NCBI RefSeq assembly: GCF_011040495.1
Contig: NZ_CP049037.1
Span: forward strand, 1,054,001-1,118,000
Direction: 5' to 3'
Origin: Pseudohalocynthiibacter aestuariivivens
GTDB taxonomy: Bacteria > Pseudomonadota > Alphaproteobacteria > Rhodobacterales > Rhodobacteraceae
Length of the DNA stretch: 64,000 bases
Part shown: positions 19,936-30,063 of the stretch, one piece after another
Numbering within the stretch: the first letter of the stretch is position 1
How the letters are laid out: the number at the start of each line of letters is the position of its first letter
Translations under genes and position numbers: made by a program
The notes under the pieces: model-generated
The model's database searches: none
Seen by the model: only the letters and a program-made list of their open reading frames with translations
What the model was told of the DNA's origin: nothing

Positions 19936-20616
19936 CTATTCGGTCGCTGCCGTACCGCCCTCGGTCTGAGTATCCAGCACACCACCCAATGCCACAATCA
20001 CTTGTGATACGCGACGACGCAAGCCCGGCGTCGCACCAGCATCGGCAGTCAGGCGCTGAAGTCGCTCAATCGCTGCATCACGATCGCCTGTTTCGACATC
20101 GAGATAGGCGAGTTGCTCTTCAGCCAAAAGCCGCACAAGGCCACTCCCCAATGCCAGCCCGTCAAGACGCGCCCGGCGGGTTTCAACGTCCAGTCCGCTT
20201 GCCGGGATCATCACTGCCTTGAGCGTTGCAATCTGGCGATAGACCTGCTCGACATCGTTACGGTCTGCGATGGCCAACAGCCGTCTGGCAGCGTTTTCCG
20301 GCGCTTCTGACACTTCTTCTGACGCGGCTAAAAGGTCCACGACCGATTGGCTTGCGGCGTCAGGGGCTGAAATCGCGTCGAGTGCCGCAACCCGCTGTGC
20401 AGGTTCTTCGGTCGTCAGAGCGGCAAGGACACTGTCCCCCAACGCCTCGGCCTGAGCGCGCGCCCGGGCCTTTTGCCATTCATTGTAGGTGGCACCACCG
20501 ACCAAAACCAAAATTGCCAGTACAGCAATCCATCCGTATCGGCGCATCAGGCCAAACAGACGATCACGCCGGACCTCTTCTGTCACTTCATCAATGAAAC
20601 TGTCGGTATTACTCAC
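19936..20616 (-). CDS. yfgM: YfgM-like tetratricopeptide membrane protein
   Basis: Single-pass inner-membrane protein of 226 aa. A cytoplasmic N-terminus (MSNTDSFIDEVTEEVRRDRL) is followed by a transmembrane helix (about residues 28-46) and a periplasmic TPR-like helical domain. In E. coli YfgM acts with the SecYEG/PpiD translocon and in stress signalling; that role is inferred. It is the first gene of yfgM-bamB-der. Confidence 0.88.
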   Translation of the reverse strand: MSNTDSFIDEVTEEVRRDRLFGLMRRYGWIAVLAILVLVGGATYNEWQKARARAQAEALGDSVLAALTTEEPAQRVAALDAISAPDAASQSVVDLLAASEEVSEAPENAARRLLAIADRNDVEQVYRQIATLKAVMIPASGLDVETRRARLDGLALGSGLVRLLAEEQLAYLDVETGDRDAAIERLQRLTADAGATPGLRRRVSQVIVALGGVLDTQTEGGTAATE

Positions 20617-20737
20617 GAGACCTCGGCCACTCTTGTGGTATTGGAATTTCGCCCCTCTTACCCTGTCCTTTTGCCACTGCCAAGACCCGCGCCGCCTTGC
20701 TATGTGTCGCCGTCTTGCACCTGATCATGTAAAAGTT

Positions 20738-20758
20738 TAAACTGAACCGAATAGTTTA
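20738..20758. promoter_or_regulatory. Possible TetR-type operator upstream of the RND efflux genes
   Basis: Inverted repeat TAAACT-N9-AGTTTA in an AT-rich stretch 78 bp before the membrane-fusion gene, with an overlapping perfect palindrome AGTTTAAACT at 20734-20743. Spacing and AT-rich arms resemble operators of TetR-family repressors of RND pumps. No tetR gene is adjacent, so any regulator acts in trans. Confidence 0.4.
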
Positions 20759-20835
20759 GAGATTTTTCGCCTTGAATTGCTTAGTCAAACCGACAATTTC
20801 GCGTAAACACAGCCACAGAGGCCTAAAGGTATAAA

Positions 20836-22116
20836 ATGCGTCTACTTCCGATCATATCCGCAATCGCGGTCTCTGTGCTGATTTACGGCTTTGTCTTTGA
20901 GCGCGAACGGTTCATGGCGACGCTGGCCCCCGCCCCCGTCGATACGCATGTAGAGGACGAGGCATCAGACGAAGTGCCCGCAGCCCAAGAGACCACAGCC
21001 GATACGGTGGCGGCAGCACAACCAAATGCTCCGGTTGGTGTGGTGGCTGTCCGTTCTGTTGCCCGCAACATCGACAGCGCAGTCATCCTGCGCGGCCGCA
21101 CCGAGGCGGATCGTCAGGTAGAAGTGCGCGCCGAAACCGATGGCAGGATCATCTCTGATCCGCTGCGCAAGGGCAGCTTCGTCGAGGCCGGTGAACCCTT
21201 GTGCAAGCTCGACCCCGCAACGCGGGCAGACACGCTGGCGGAAGCCAAGGCGCGGCTGGATGAATCGCGCACCCGTGTCCCCGAAGCCGAGGCGCGGCTA
21301 GCCGAGGCACAATCGAGTCTGGAAGAAGCATTGATCAACAACAACGCCGCCTCGAAACTATCCGAAGGTGGCTATGCGTCCGAGACCCGAGTGGCCGCGA
21401 CCCGTGCCGCAGTTAGCGCGGCCAAAGCTGCCGTTCAATCGGCCAAGGCCGGACTGGAAGCATCACAGACCGGAATTCGCTCTGCCGCCGCCGCCATGGC
21501 AGCCGCAGAAAATGAAATCACCCGTCTGGAAATCCTCGCCCCATTCAAAGGGTTGCTGGAAACTGACACTGCTGAACTCGGCAGCCTGCTTCAATCCGGC
21601 TCGGTCTGCGCCACGGTACTGCAACTCGACCCGATTATTCTGGTGGGTTTTGTTCCCGAAACCCAAGTGGATCGTGTGGCATTGGGTGCCGACGCCGGGG
21701 CGGAACTGGTGTCGCACAATCCATCCGGCGGCAAGCGCCTGCAGGGCAAGGTAACGTTCATCTCGCGATCCGCCGATCCACAAACACGCACCTTCCGGGT
21801 AGAGATCGAAGTGCCGAACCCAGATCTGTCGGTGCGTGACGGACAGACCGCCGAGATTCTGATATCCTCGGACGGCACCGACGCGCATTTGCTGCCGCAG
21901 TCTGCATTGACCCTGAATGACGAGGGCACGCTGGGCGTCCGCATCGTCACTGCCGAGAATACAGCAGACTTCGTTCCGGTCACATTGATGCGCGACACTG
22001 TGAACGGCGTCTGGCTTACTGGATTGCCGACAGAGGCGGATGTCATCATCATAGGACAGGAATATGTCATCTCCGGCGTGCCGGTCAAAGCCAGCTACCG
22101 CGAGGTTACACAGTGA
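20836..22116 (+). CDS. RND efflux periplasmic adaptor (membrane fusion protein)
   Basis: Adaptor of 426 aa linking an inner-membrane RND pump to an outer-membrane channel. An N-terminal signal anchor (about 5-22) and a Glu/Ala-rich linker are followed by the biotinyl-lipoyl half (VEVRAETDGRIISDPLRKGSFVEAGEPL). An Ala/Glu coiled-coil hairpin runs about 135-225. The beta-barrel domain contains FISRSADPQTRTFRVEIEVPN. Its stop overlaps the GTG of the pump gene (GTGA), so the two are coupled. No outer-membrane TolC-type gene is nearby. Confidence 0.93.
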   Translation: MRLLPIISAIAVSVLIYGFVFERERFMATLAPAPVDTHVEDEASDEVPAAQETTADTVAAAQPNAPVGVVAVRSVARNIDSAVILRGRTEADRQVEVRAETDGRIISDPLRKGSFVEAGEPLCKLDPATRADTLAEAKARLDESRTRVPEAEARLAEAQSSLEEALINNNAASKLSEGGYASETRVAATRAAVSAAKAAVQSAKAGLEASQTGIRSAAAAMAAAENEITRLEILAPFKGLLETDTAELGSLLQSGSVCATVLQLDPIILVGFVPETQVDRVALGADAGAELVSHNPSGGKRLQGKVTFISRSADPQTRTFRVEIEVPNPDLSVRDGQTAEILISSDGTDAHLLPQSALTLNDEGTLGVRIVTAENTADFVPVTLMRDTVNGVWLTGLPTEADVIIIGQEYVISGVPVKASYREVTQ

Positions 22117-25100
22117 CCGGTCTGGTCGATTGGGCCGCCGCCCGAGCGAGGATGGTCGTTGCCTTCGTCGTGCTGTCGCTGCTGGCGGGCGGCGTCGCCT
22201 ATGTCAGCCTGCCCAAAGAGGGTGAGCCGGATATTGAAATCCCGGCGCTCTTTGTCTCGGTCCCGTTTCCCGGCATATCCGCTGAGGACAGCGAGAAACT
22301 GCTGGTCAAGGTCATGGAGACCGAGCTGAGCGATCTGGACGGGCTGGACAAGATGACCGGCACCGCCGCCGAAAACTACGCTGGCGTCGCGCTGGAGTTC
22401 GAATTCGGCTGGGACAAGACCAAGATCATGGCCGATGTGCGCGACTCGATGAACGCGGCCGAGGCCAAATTCCCCGCAGGTGCCGAGAAATACACGATCA
22501 ACGAGATCAATTTCTCTGAGTTTCCGATCATCATCGTGAACCTCACCGGCGACGTGCCTGAACGCAAGATGACCCAGCTGGCCAAGGAATTGCAGGATCG
22601 GCTGGAGGGTCTGGAGCCGGTTCTGGAGGCCGGCATCGCAGGCAGCCGCGACGAGATGGTAGAGATCGTCATCGACCCGCTGCGAATGGAATCCTACAAC
22701 GTCACCGCGACCGAATTGATCAGTGTCGTCCAAAATAACAACCAGTTGATCGCGGCAGGCGAAGTCACCACCGGCGGCGGCAGTTTCGCGGTCAAAATCC
22801 TGTCATCCTTTGACAAAACGCGCGACATCTACCGGCTGCCGATCAAGACCAACGGCGATCGTCAGGTGCTGCTGGGCGAATTGGCGACCATCAACCTTAC
22901 CTTTGAAGACCGCACCGGCACCGCACGGTTCAACGGCGACACCTCCGTGGCCTTACAGGTGGTCAAGCGCAAAGGATTCAACGTCATCGACACTGCCGAT
23001 CTGGTGCGCGAAACGGTCGAGGCCGAAAGTGCAAAATGGCCGGGCGCGCTCAAGGCAGTGGTGAAAGTCGGCACATCAAATGACCAGTCCCGTATCGTCG
23101 GCTCCATGGTGCGCCAACTCGAAGGGTCTGTCCTGACCGCCATCGCGCTGGTGATGATCGTGGTTTTGGCAGCCTTGGGCATCCGGCCCGCCTTACTGGT
23201 CGGTTTTGCCATTCCCACATCCTTCCTGCTGTGTTTTGCGATGCTGGCTGTGATGGGCATCACGATCTCGAACATGGTGATGTTCGGTCTGATCCTTGCC
23301 GTTGGTATGCTGGTGGACGGTGCAATCGTTGTGGTCGAATACGCCGACAAGCGGATCGACGAAGGTGCCGGACCCATGCATGCCTATGTGGACGCGGCCA
23401 AGCGGATGTTCTGGCCCGTTGTCAGCTCCACCGCCACGACGCTCTGCGCTTTCCTGCCGATGCTGTTCTGGCCGGGCGTTCCGGGGCAGTTCATGGGAAT
23501 GCTGCCCGTAACGCTGATCTTTGTCCTGTCGGCCTCGCTGCTGGTGGCGCTGGTCTACCTGCCGGTTCTGGGTGGCGTCACCGGGCGGGTTGAACGCTGG
23601 TTCAACGACAAGATCGATCAGATCGCTGGTGGCTTCTGGCTCTGGCACATCCTTCTGTTTCCCGTCGCCGCAGCAGCAGTCATTGGCGCGGGCGCGCTGA
23701 TTCCGGTTCTGCTGGAACAGGTCTCTGCTCGCTTTGCGGTTATGAATATGGGCGACATACTGGGATCGGTTGTCCCGGTTCTGGCCACTGTGTTCGCGCT
23801 GCTCTTTGGCGCCGTGGTGCTGGGGGCCGCAGCACTCGCTGGTGTTACGGCCATTTTGCTGGGGATCATGGCCGTGTTTCGGCGGGTCTCAAACGGGCTG
23901 CACTGGGCGGGACGCAAAATCCTGCCAAACCGCAACCGCAAGGTGCGCTCGGGCTATCGCCGCAGCGCATTCGGCTGGCTCATCCATGCCATCGCGGGCA
24001 ACCCGGTCGCCCCTTTGCTTGCCTTCTGCGCGATCTTCGTCATCGTGGGCAGCACGCTGATTTATTACATCGGCAACAATAACGGCACCGAGTTCTTCGT
24101 CGAGACGGAACCGGAGCGCGCCATCGTCTACGTGCGCGGACGCGGCAACCTGTCGATTGACCAAAAGGACGCGCTGGTGCGCGAAGTCGAACAGATCGTG
24201 CTGGATCAACCCGGCATTCAGACTGCTTTTGCCTTTGCCGGTGAGGGCGGGCTGGACAGCAACACCGGCGGCGCGATGGCTCCGCTCGACACAATCGGAC
24301 AAATCCAGTTTGAGACGATCCCGTGGGAGGACCGCGAAACCGTGACCGAGCCGTGGGCATGGGGCCTGTGGGAACGTCAGATCAAGGCCTCGCAGCTAGA
24401 CGGCGACGTGATCATCCGCCAACTGACGGCCAAGCTGGAAGACATTCCCGGTATCAAGATCGAGATCCTCGCCGATACCGGCGGTCCCGCCTCGGCCAAG
24501 CCGGTACACCTGCGCCTGAAGGGCGATAACTGGGAAGACCTGCAAGCAGCGGCACTTGCCGTGCGTGCCAAATTCGAAGACACAACCGGCCTCACGCTGA
24601 TTGAGGACACGATGCCCCTGCCCGGCATCGACTGGCAAATCGACGTTGACGTGGAAAAGGCCGGCCGGTTTGGCGCGGATGTTGCCACTGTGGGCGCAAT
24701 GGTTCAACTGGTCACGCGCGGCGTGTTCCTCGACACGATGCGCGTTCCGTCATCAGACGAAGAGATCGACATTCGCGTACGCCTACCCGCCGAATACCGC
24801 GTGCTTTCGACCCTCGACACGTTGCGCGTGCGGACCAATCAGGGCCTCGTCCCACTGAGCAATTTCATCACCCGCAAGCCGGTGCAGAAACTGGCACAAA
24901 TCGACCGCATCGACCAACAGCGATACTTCGACGTCAAGGCAGGTGTCGAAACCGGGCTGTTCAAAACCATCACCGATGACAGCGGCAACGAAAGCACCGT
25001 GCCGATCACCGCGAATGAACGGATCGAGACATTGAGCGCATGGTTGGCCGAAGGGGCAATTCCGGCCAGTGTCGCCTATGAATGGACTGGCGATCAGGAA

Positions 25101-26048
25101 GATCAGGAAGAATCCGGCGCGTTCCTGCAAAAGGCGTTTCTGGGGGCGTTGGGCCTGATGTTCATCATTCTGCTGGCGCAGTTCAACAGCGTTTACAATG
25201 CTGTGTTGGTTCTTCTGGCCGTGGTTCTCAGCACCACGGGTGTGTTGATCGGGATGCTGGTCATGGGCCAGACATTTTCGATCATCATGACCGGAACGGG
25301 GATCGTAGCGCTGGCAGGGATCGTGGTGAACAACAACATTGTCCTCATTGACACCTATCAGGAATTCAGCCGCTACATGCCCCGGATCGAGGCGATCACG
25401 CGAACTGCCGAGGCCCGTATCCGGCCCGTTCTATTGACCACGATCACCACCATGGCTGGCCTTGCCCCGATGATGTTCGGCCTCAGTCTCGACTTTATCA
25501 ACGGGGGGTACAGTTTTGACAGTCCAACGGCACTTTGGTGGAAGCAGCTGGCGACAGCGGTGGTGTTCGGCCTTGGGATCGCGACAGTACTGACACTGGT
25601 CTTTACCCCGTCGATGTTGGCGCTGCGGGTCTGGGCCGGTACATATGTTCTGTGGATTTCACGCGGCATGGCTGCCTTGTCGATGGGCCGATCCAGCCGC
25701 GCCGCGCGCGACTGGGCCTTGGCACGGGCAGCCCGCCGGGTGCGCGCACCAGAGCTCATTTGGGATGAGGACAGCCTAGCCCTCCCTGAAAAGCCAGTCA
25801 TGCGCTCAGCAACGACGGCCACCGCGGCACCAGAGACATCGGACACGCCTATGCCGACCCCGACCCCGACCATGGACGCGACGCTCGACGTGGCAGAGGC
25901 ACAGGCACCGCGCGAAGCTGCCAATGACCCGGTCTGGGGCGAGGTTCCCCGCGTTCCGGTCGGCTTCGACAAAGCCGAAGAAACTCCGCAAGCAGCGGAT
26001 GAGAGCGACACGACCCCGGATGGCAAACCACTGCGCGCAGCGGAGTAA
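22113..26048 (+). CDS. RND efflux inner-membrane transporter with central insertion and long C-terminal tail
   Basis: Proton-driven tripartite efflux pump subunit, 1311 aa against about 1030-1050 usual. Standard elements are the N-terminal helix, the first porter domain (FPGISAEDSEKLLVKVME), helix 4 (GMLVDGAIVVVEYADK, with Gly after Asp instead of the double Asp of HAE1 pumps) and the second half (GTGIVALAGIVVNNNIVLID). Residues about 490-625 hold an extra segment with two or more additional hydrophobic stretches between the two halves. Residues about 1190-1311 form a Pro/Thr/Glu-rich, probably disordered cytoplasmic tail. The GTG start at 22113 overlaps the adaptor stop. Substrate unknown. 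Confidence 0.92.
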   Translation: MTGLVDWAAARARMVVAFVVLSLLAGGVAYVSLPKEGEPDIEIPALFVSVPFPGISAEDSEKLLVKVMETELSDLDGLDKMTGTAAENYAGVALEFEFGWDKTKIMADVRDSMNAAEAKFPAGAEKYTINEINFSEFPIIIVNLTGDVPERKMTQLAKELQDRLEGLEPVLEAGIAGSRDEMVEIVIDPLRMESYNVTATELISVVQNNNQLIAAGEVTTGGGSFAVKILSSFDKTRDIYRLPIKTNGDRQVLLGELATINLTFEDRTGTARFNGDTSVALQVVKRKGFNVIDTADLVRETVEAESAKWPGALKAVVKVGTSNDQSRIVGSMVRQLEGSVLTAIALVMIVVLAALGIRPALLVGFAIPTSFLLCFAMLAVMGITISNMVMFGLILAVGMLVDGAIVVVEYADKRIDEGAGPMHAYVDAAKRMFWPVVSSTATTLCAFLPMLFWPGVPGQFMGMLPVTLIFVLSASLLVALVYLPVLGGVTGRVERWFNDKIDQIAGGFWLWHILLFPVAAAAVIGAGALIPVLLEQVSARFAVMNMGDILGSVVPVLATVFALLFGAVVLGAAALAGVTAILLGIMAVFRRVSNGLHWAGRKILPNRNRKVRSGYRRSAFGWLIHAIAGNPVAPLLAFCAIFVIVGSTLIYYIGNNNGTEFFVETEPERAIVYVRGRGNLSIDQKDALVREVEQIVLDQPGIQTAFAFAGEGGLDSNTGGAMAPLDTIGQIQFETIPWEDRETVTEPWAWGLWERQIKASQLDGDVIIRQLTAKLEDIPGIKIEILADTGGPASAKPVHLRLKGDNWEDLQAAALAVRAKFEDTTGLTLIEDTMPLPGIDWQIDVDVEKAGRFGADVATVGAMVQLVTRGVFLDTMRVPSSDEEIDIRVRLPAEYRVLSTLDTLRVRTNQGLVPLSNFITRKPVQKLAQIDRIDQQRYFDVKAGVETGLFKTITDDSGNESTVPITANERIETLSAWLAEGAIPASVAYEWTGDQEDQEESGAFLQKAFLGALGLMFIILLAQFNSVYNAVLVLLAVVLSTTGVLIGMLVMGQTFSIIMTGTGIVALAGIVVNNNIVLIDTYQEFSRYMPRIEAITRTAEARIRPVLLTTITTMAGLAPMMFGLSLDFINGGYSFDSPTALWWKQLATAVVFGLGIATVLTLVFTPSMLALRVWAGTYVLWISRGMAALSMGRSSRAARDWALARAARRVRAPELIWDEDSLALPEKPVMRSATTATAAPETSDTPMPTPTPTMDATLDVAEAQAPREAANDPVWGEVPRVPVGFDKAEETPQAADESDTTPDGKPLRAAE

Positions 26049-26067
26049 GTATTCACCGACGACCGAC

Positions 26068-26090
26068 GTAGGCCGGGCTTCAGCCCGGCA
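26068..26090. repeat. REP-like palindrome, copy 1
   Basis: Core GCCGGGCTTCAGCCCGGC at 26072-26089, preceded by GTAG and followed by A, in the gap between the convergent RND and ABC genes. The full 23-bp unit recurs exactly, in inverse orientation, at 61734-61756 and with one mismatch at 61765-61787. It can form a strong hairpin and may also stop transcription from either side. Confidence 0.85.
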
Positions 26091-26139
26091 CACACCTGCC
26101 ATCGCCTCTTAACTTTCTGCCGGCTCTGACGCCCGCAGC

Positions 26140-27951
26140 TTACGCCGCTTCTTCTGACTGCTGGCGCTGCCACAACCCGGCGTAGCGTCCACCGCGCGCC
26201 AATAGCGCCGCGTGGCTGCCTTCTTCGACGATGCGGCCCTCCTCCAGCACCACGATGCGGTCTGCTTCTGCCACAGTCGACAGCCGGTGGGCGATGATCA
26301 ACACAGTGCGGCCCTGCCCGGCCCGTGCCAACGCGCCCTGAATCTCGCCCTCCGTTCCCGTATCGAGCGCCGAGGTCGCCTCGTCCAGCAGCAGGATCGG
26401 CGGGTTCTTCAGCAGCGTCCGCGCGATTCCGACCCGCTGCTTTTCACCGCCCGACAGCTTTAGCCCCCGTTCGCCCACCGCTGTGTCATAGCCCAGCGGC
26501 AACCCCGCGATGAAATCATGGATTTGTGCAGCCTTCGCCGCCGCGATCACCTCCGCCTCGGTGGCGCCTGCGCGCCCATAGGCAATGTTGTAACCGATCG
26601 TATCGTTGAACAGAACGGTGTCCTGCGGCACAACACCGATGGCATCATGCAGGCTGTCCTGACGTACGCTCCGCACATCCTGCCCGTCGATGCAGATCGC
26701 GCCGCTTTGCACGTCGTAGAAGCGGAACAGCAACCGTCCGATAGTGGACTTTCCCGACCCGGTTGGCCCGACGATGGCCACGGTTTCACCCGGCGCGGCA
26801 GTCAGGCTTACCCCCTTGAGGATTGCGCGATCCGCATCATAGCCAAAATGCACATCGCGCAGTTCCACTTGCCCACCGGTCACATCCAGTTCAGCGGCGT
26901 CAGGCGCGTCTGTCACGTCGGGTGGTTGCTCCAACAGACCGAACATTTCCCCCATATCGACCAGCGCCTGTCGGATCTCGCGGTAAACTGTCCCGAGAAA
27001 GTTCAGCGGCATGGTGATCTGGATCATGTAGGCGTTCACCATCACGAAGTCGCCCACCGTCATCGCGCCGCTCTGAACCCCGATTGCGGCCATGACCATA
27101 ACGATCACCAATCCGCCGGTAATAAGAACCGATTGACCGAAATTGAGAAACGCCAGTGAATAAGAGGTCGACAATGCGGCGCGTTCATAGCCCGCCATCG
27201 CAGCATCATAGCGTCGCGCTTCGCGGTCCTCGGCGCCGAAATACTTGACTGTCTCGTAGTTCAACAGGCTGTCGATCGCCTTTTGGTTGGCGTCGGTATC
27301 CTGATCGTTCATCTGCTTGCGCAGTTTGACACGCCATTCAGTCACCTTGAAAGTGAACGCGACATAGAGCGCGATCACCCCCATCACCACCGCCAGATAC
27401 CAGAAATCAAACAGCGTCCAGAGCACGATCCCGATCAACAGCAACTCGATCACCAACGGCCCGATGGAAAACAGCAGGAACCGCAGCAGGAATTCGACAC
27501 CTTTCACGCCGCGTTCGATGATCCGGCTCAGTCCGCCAGTTTTGCGCGTGATGTGATAGCGCATCGACATCGCGTGAATATGCCGGAAGGTACGCAGCGC
27601 CAACGCGCGCAGCGCGCGCTGTGCCACGCGGGCAAAAATCACGTCGCGCAACTGCTGAAAGCCGACATTCAGCAGCCGCGCACCACCATAGGCAACGGTC
27701 AAACCGACCGCACCATAGGCCAGCATCCATGCAGGACCGTCCGCATCGCCCGCAAGTGCATCCACTGCGGCCTTGTAGAAAAACGGTGTGCCCACCGCGA
27801 CAAGTTTGGCCAACAGCAAAACGACCAATGCCAAAATCACGCGCCGCTTCACCCAAGGCTGATCCTCGGGCCACAGGTACGGCACCACCCGGCGGATCGT
27901 GCTCCAGCCATCGCTGGGCATCTCAGTCGTGGTCAGACGGGAGCGGCGCAT
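26140..27951 (-). CDS. ATM1/HMT1-type ABC exporter (fused permease and ATPase)
   Basis: Half-size ABC exporter of 603 aa acting as a homodimer in the inner membrane. About six N-terminal helices are followed by the nucleotide-binding domain with Walker A GPTGSGKST, signature LSGGEKQR, Walker B ILLLDEATSALD and H-loop IAHRLSTV. The PYLWPEDQPWVKRRV N-terminus and the ATPase sequence match the ATM1/heavy-metal tolerance subfamily, which exports glutathione-linked sulfur or metal compounds. That substrate is family knowledge, not seen here. It is a single gene, convergent with the RND pair. Confidence 0.9.
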   Translation of the reverse strand: MRRSRLTTTEMPSDGWSTIRRVVPYLWPEDQPWVKRRVILALVVLLLAKLVAVGTPFFYKAAVDALAGDADGPAWMLAYGAVGLTVAYGGARLLNVGFQQLRDVIFARVAQRALRALALRTFRHIHAMSMRYHITRKTGGLSRIIERGVKGVEFLLRFLLFSIGPLVIELLLIGIVLWTLFDFWYLAVVMGVIALYVAFTFKVTEWRVKLRKQMNDQDTDANQKAIDSLLNYETVKYFGAEDREARRYDAAMAGYERAALSTSYSLAFLNFGQSVLITGGLVIVMVMAAIGVQSGAMTVGDFVMVNAYMIQITMPLNFLGTVYREIRQALVDMGEMFGLLEQPPDVTDAPDAAELDVTGGQVELRDVHFGYDADRAILKGVSLTAAPGETVAIVGPTGSGKSTIGRLLFRFYDVQSGAICIDGQDVRSVRQDSLHDAIGVVPQDTVLFNDTIGYNIAYGRAGATEAEVIAAAKAAQIHDFIAGLPLGYDTAVGERGLKLSGGEKQRVGIARTLLKNPPILLLDEATSALDTGTEGEIQGALARAGQGRTVLIIAHRLSTVAEADRIVVLEEGRIVEEGSHAALLARGGRYAGLWQRQQSEEAA

Positions 27952-28126
27952 AGGAAGCTTTCTGGTTATTGAGACCGGCTAGAGATAGGCCGCATGAGCA
28001 GAAACATCCAGTGCGCAGCGTTCTGCGCATTTACGCACAGCGATCAGCGGTCGAGCCTGCAATATACGGCGTATTTCCTAGGCGGTGCAGCGCGTTTGAC
28101 GATACGCCGTGGGATACATGATGGTA

Positions 28127-29842
28127 TTAATCCGGAACGGTAAAGACCTGCCCCGGATAGATCAGGTCCGGATTGCGAATGCGGTCAGCGTTGGCCTCAA
28201 GTACACGCACATACAAAATTCCCTCGCCATAATGTTCGCGTGAAATCGCCCAAAGCGTATTGCCCGGCTGAACCGTCACGGCCCGAATGCGCTTTGCGGA
28301 CTCTGCCTGCGCTTCGACATCAGCCACAACGGTCTCGTCCTCGCGCTTAAAGGGTGTCTCGACGCGGCTGACAACTGTGCCGTCACTGTCGACCTCATCA
28401 ACCCGCAACGTGTAAACACCTGTATCGACTTCTGGCAGATCGGTTCGCCAGCCACCATCCCCGGCAATGCGCGAGGTGGTGATGGGCGTATTGTCCAGAT
28501 ATACCCGCACATAACCACGCCCGGTACCACGTCCGGCCAGCTGTACCTCGCCCGCGTCCGAATAGGTGATCGAGTCTATCGCCACTGCCGACATCAATTC
28601 AGGCGAGACGTCAGAGGCAACCGGAGCTTGCAATACCGTGACGCCCTCTTCGTTTGATAGCAGCACAGTTTGCGATTGCGACTCTCGGGTTGGCTCAGGC
28701 GTAGAGGCCTGAACTGTTTCAGTGGCTGCCGATGAGGTTTCCATCGTCGGCGGCACTTGTGCCGTTTCCGAGGTTACGTCGGGTGTCGCAACATCTTGCG
28801 AACCTGCATCTGCAACCGGCGCGTCGCCCGCGTTCGCAACTGACTCCTCAACCGTCGAAACCTGCGCAGCAACAGACTCTGGTGCCACAGCAGCCAGCTC
28901 TGTCGGCGAGGTTGCAGTCGTGTTTTGGGTTGGGTCAGCGGGTGGCATTTGCGCGGTATCGGACGCAGGTTTCGCGGTATCCGTCTCTGCCTGAGGCATT
29001 GCAGACGTTGTCTGGGGATCAGCAGTGGATTCGGCTGGCGGATTTGCATCAACAGCCGATGCGATTTCCGCGCTATCCACCTCTTCCTGAGGTGCTGCAG
29101 TCGTTGTCTGAATATCCGCGGTGGTTTCGGTATCCGGCATACTCGGTGGCGTGGCCTCGGCGGTCAAAGGAGCAGGCTCGGTGCCATCAGGAACGCTTGG
29201 CGCGGCCTCATTCTCGGGGGCATCCACAGTCTCTACTGTGGCCACCGCCGCGGGGTTCGGTGCAATGATCACCTCGTCGGGCGATGTGATGCGGTCCCCG
29301 GTTTCGGGTGAGGTCATAACCAGCGACAAAATCCGTGGCTGATCGCTGTGTTCCAGTTTAACAAACTGAACAAATTGCCCGTTACCGTCGGCAGCTGCAT
29401 CTGCCAGCAACGTCCCATCAATGAGGATTTCTGTCATCCAGCCGGGCGCGCTGCTACCTGCGACCAGCATCGAACCGCCCGGTTCCAGACGAAATACATC
29501 AATGCGGGGCGCATTCGGTTGTGCAGCAACCTGCGCTTCAGGCTCCGGCGTTGCGGGATCCTCCGCTACCGCAGTATCCGTTCCGATGGTCTCCGGCGTG
29601 GTCGTGGCGTCTGCTGTTGGTGCACGAGCAGCGATTTCGCTTTCTGCCGTGCCTTCTGTCCCAGTCGCCGGTTCCGCAGGCATGTCAGCCAAGGATGTCG
29701 ACGTCGTCCCACCTGCAGGATCAGGTTGCGACACAGGCGCGAAGACGCCCGCCGCATACAGCCCCACTGCGACAATCGCCGCAACGGCGACACTGGCCAC
29801 TCCGATCATCTGTCCGCTCGCCAATCCTGCCAGCTTGCTCAT
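28127..29842 (-). CDS. LysM-domain membrane-anchored protein with low-complexity Thr/Ala/Pro linker
   Basis: Protein of 571 aa. The start at 29842 ([17 protein letters not shown]) has GGAAGGG upstream. A signal anchor (about 12-33) is followed by a bacterial Ig-like segment, then a long Ala/Thr/Pro/Glu-rich linker containing imperfect repeats ([18 protein letters not shown] against [18 protein letters not shown]). A second Ig-like segment ([20 protein letters not shown]) and a C-terminal LysM domain ([16 protein letters not shown]) complete it. LysM binds peptidoglycan, so a periplasmic cell-wall role is likely. The same layout occurs in LysM proteins of many Rhodobacteraceae. Confidence 0.85.
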   Translation of the reverse strand: MSKLAGLASGQMIGVASVAVAAIVAVGLYAAGVFAPVSQPDPAGGTTSTSLADMPAEPATGTEGTAESEIAARAPTADATTTPETIGTDTAVAEDPATPEPEAQVAAQPNAPRIDVFRLEPGGSMLVAGSSAPGWMTEILIDGTLLADAAADGNGQFVQFVKLEHSDQPRILSLVMTSPETGDRITSPDEVIIAPNPAAVATVETVDAPENEAAPSVPDGTEPAPLTAEATPPSMPDTETTADIQTTTAAPQEEVDSAEIASAVDANPPAESTADPQTTSAMPQAETDTAKPASDTAQMPPADPTQNTTATSPTELAAVAPESVAAQVSTVEESVANAGDAPVADAGSQDVATPDVTSETAQVPPTMETSSAATETVQASTPEPTRESQSQTVLLSNEEGVTVLQAPVASDVSPELMSAVAIDSITYSDAGEVQLAGRGTGRGYVRVYLDNTPITTSRIAGDGGWRTDLPEVDTGVYTLRVDEVDSDGTVVSRVETPFKREDETVVADVEAQAESAKRIRAVTVQPGNTLWAISREHYGEGILYVRVLEANADRIRNPDLIYPGQVFTVPD

Positions 29843-30063
29843 CGTTGCCCTTCCACCGCATCGCGTACCCTCGGCGCGGCGCATTTACCGAAATCACAGG
29901 TCATACGCCACTGGCCTGATACGAAAATCTGAGCCAATTGCCCCGAATAGGTCCGATGCTGCACAGCGTTTTGCATTTTCTCTGCTTTTGATTATGTGCA
30001 AGAAGCTTTAGCAACTAGGCAATCTCGGGTCAAAACAACCCTTTTTGTACAGCAGGCTTTTTG

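Noticed and set aside
28012..28029. Small hairpin TGCGCAG-CGTT-CTGCGCA upstream of the ABC exporter
   Set aside because: Seven-bp stem without a T-tract; too weak to call a terminator.
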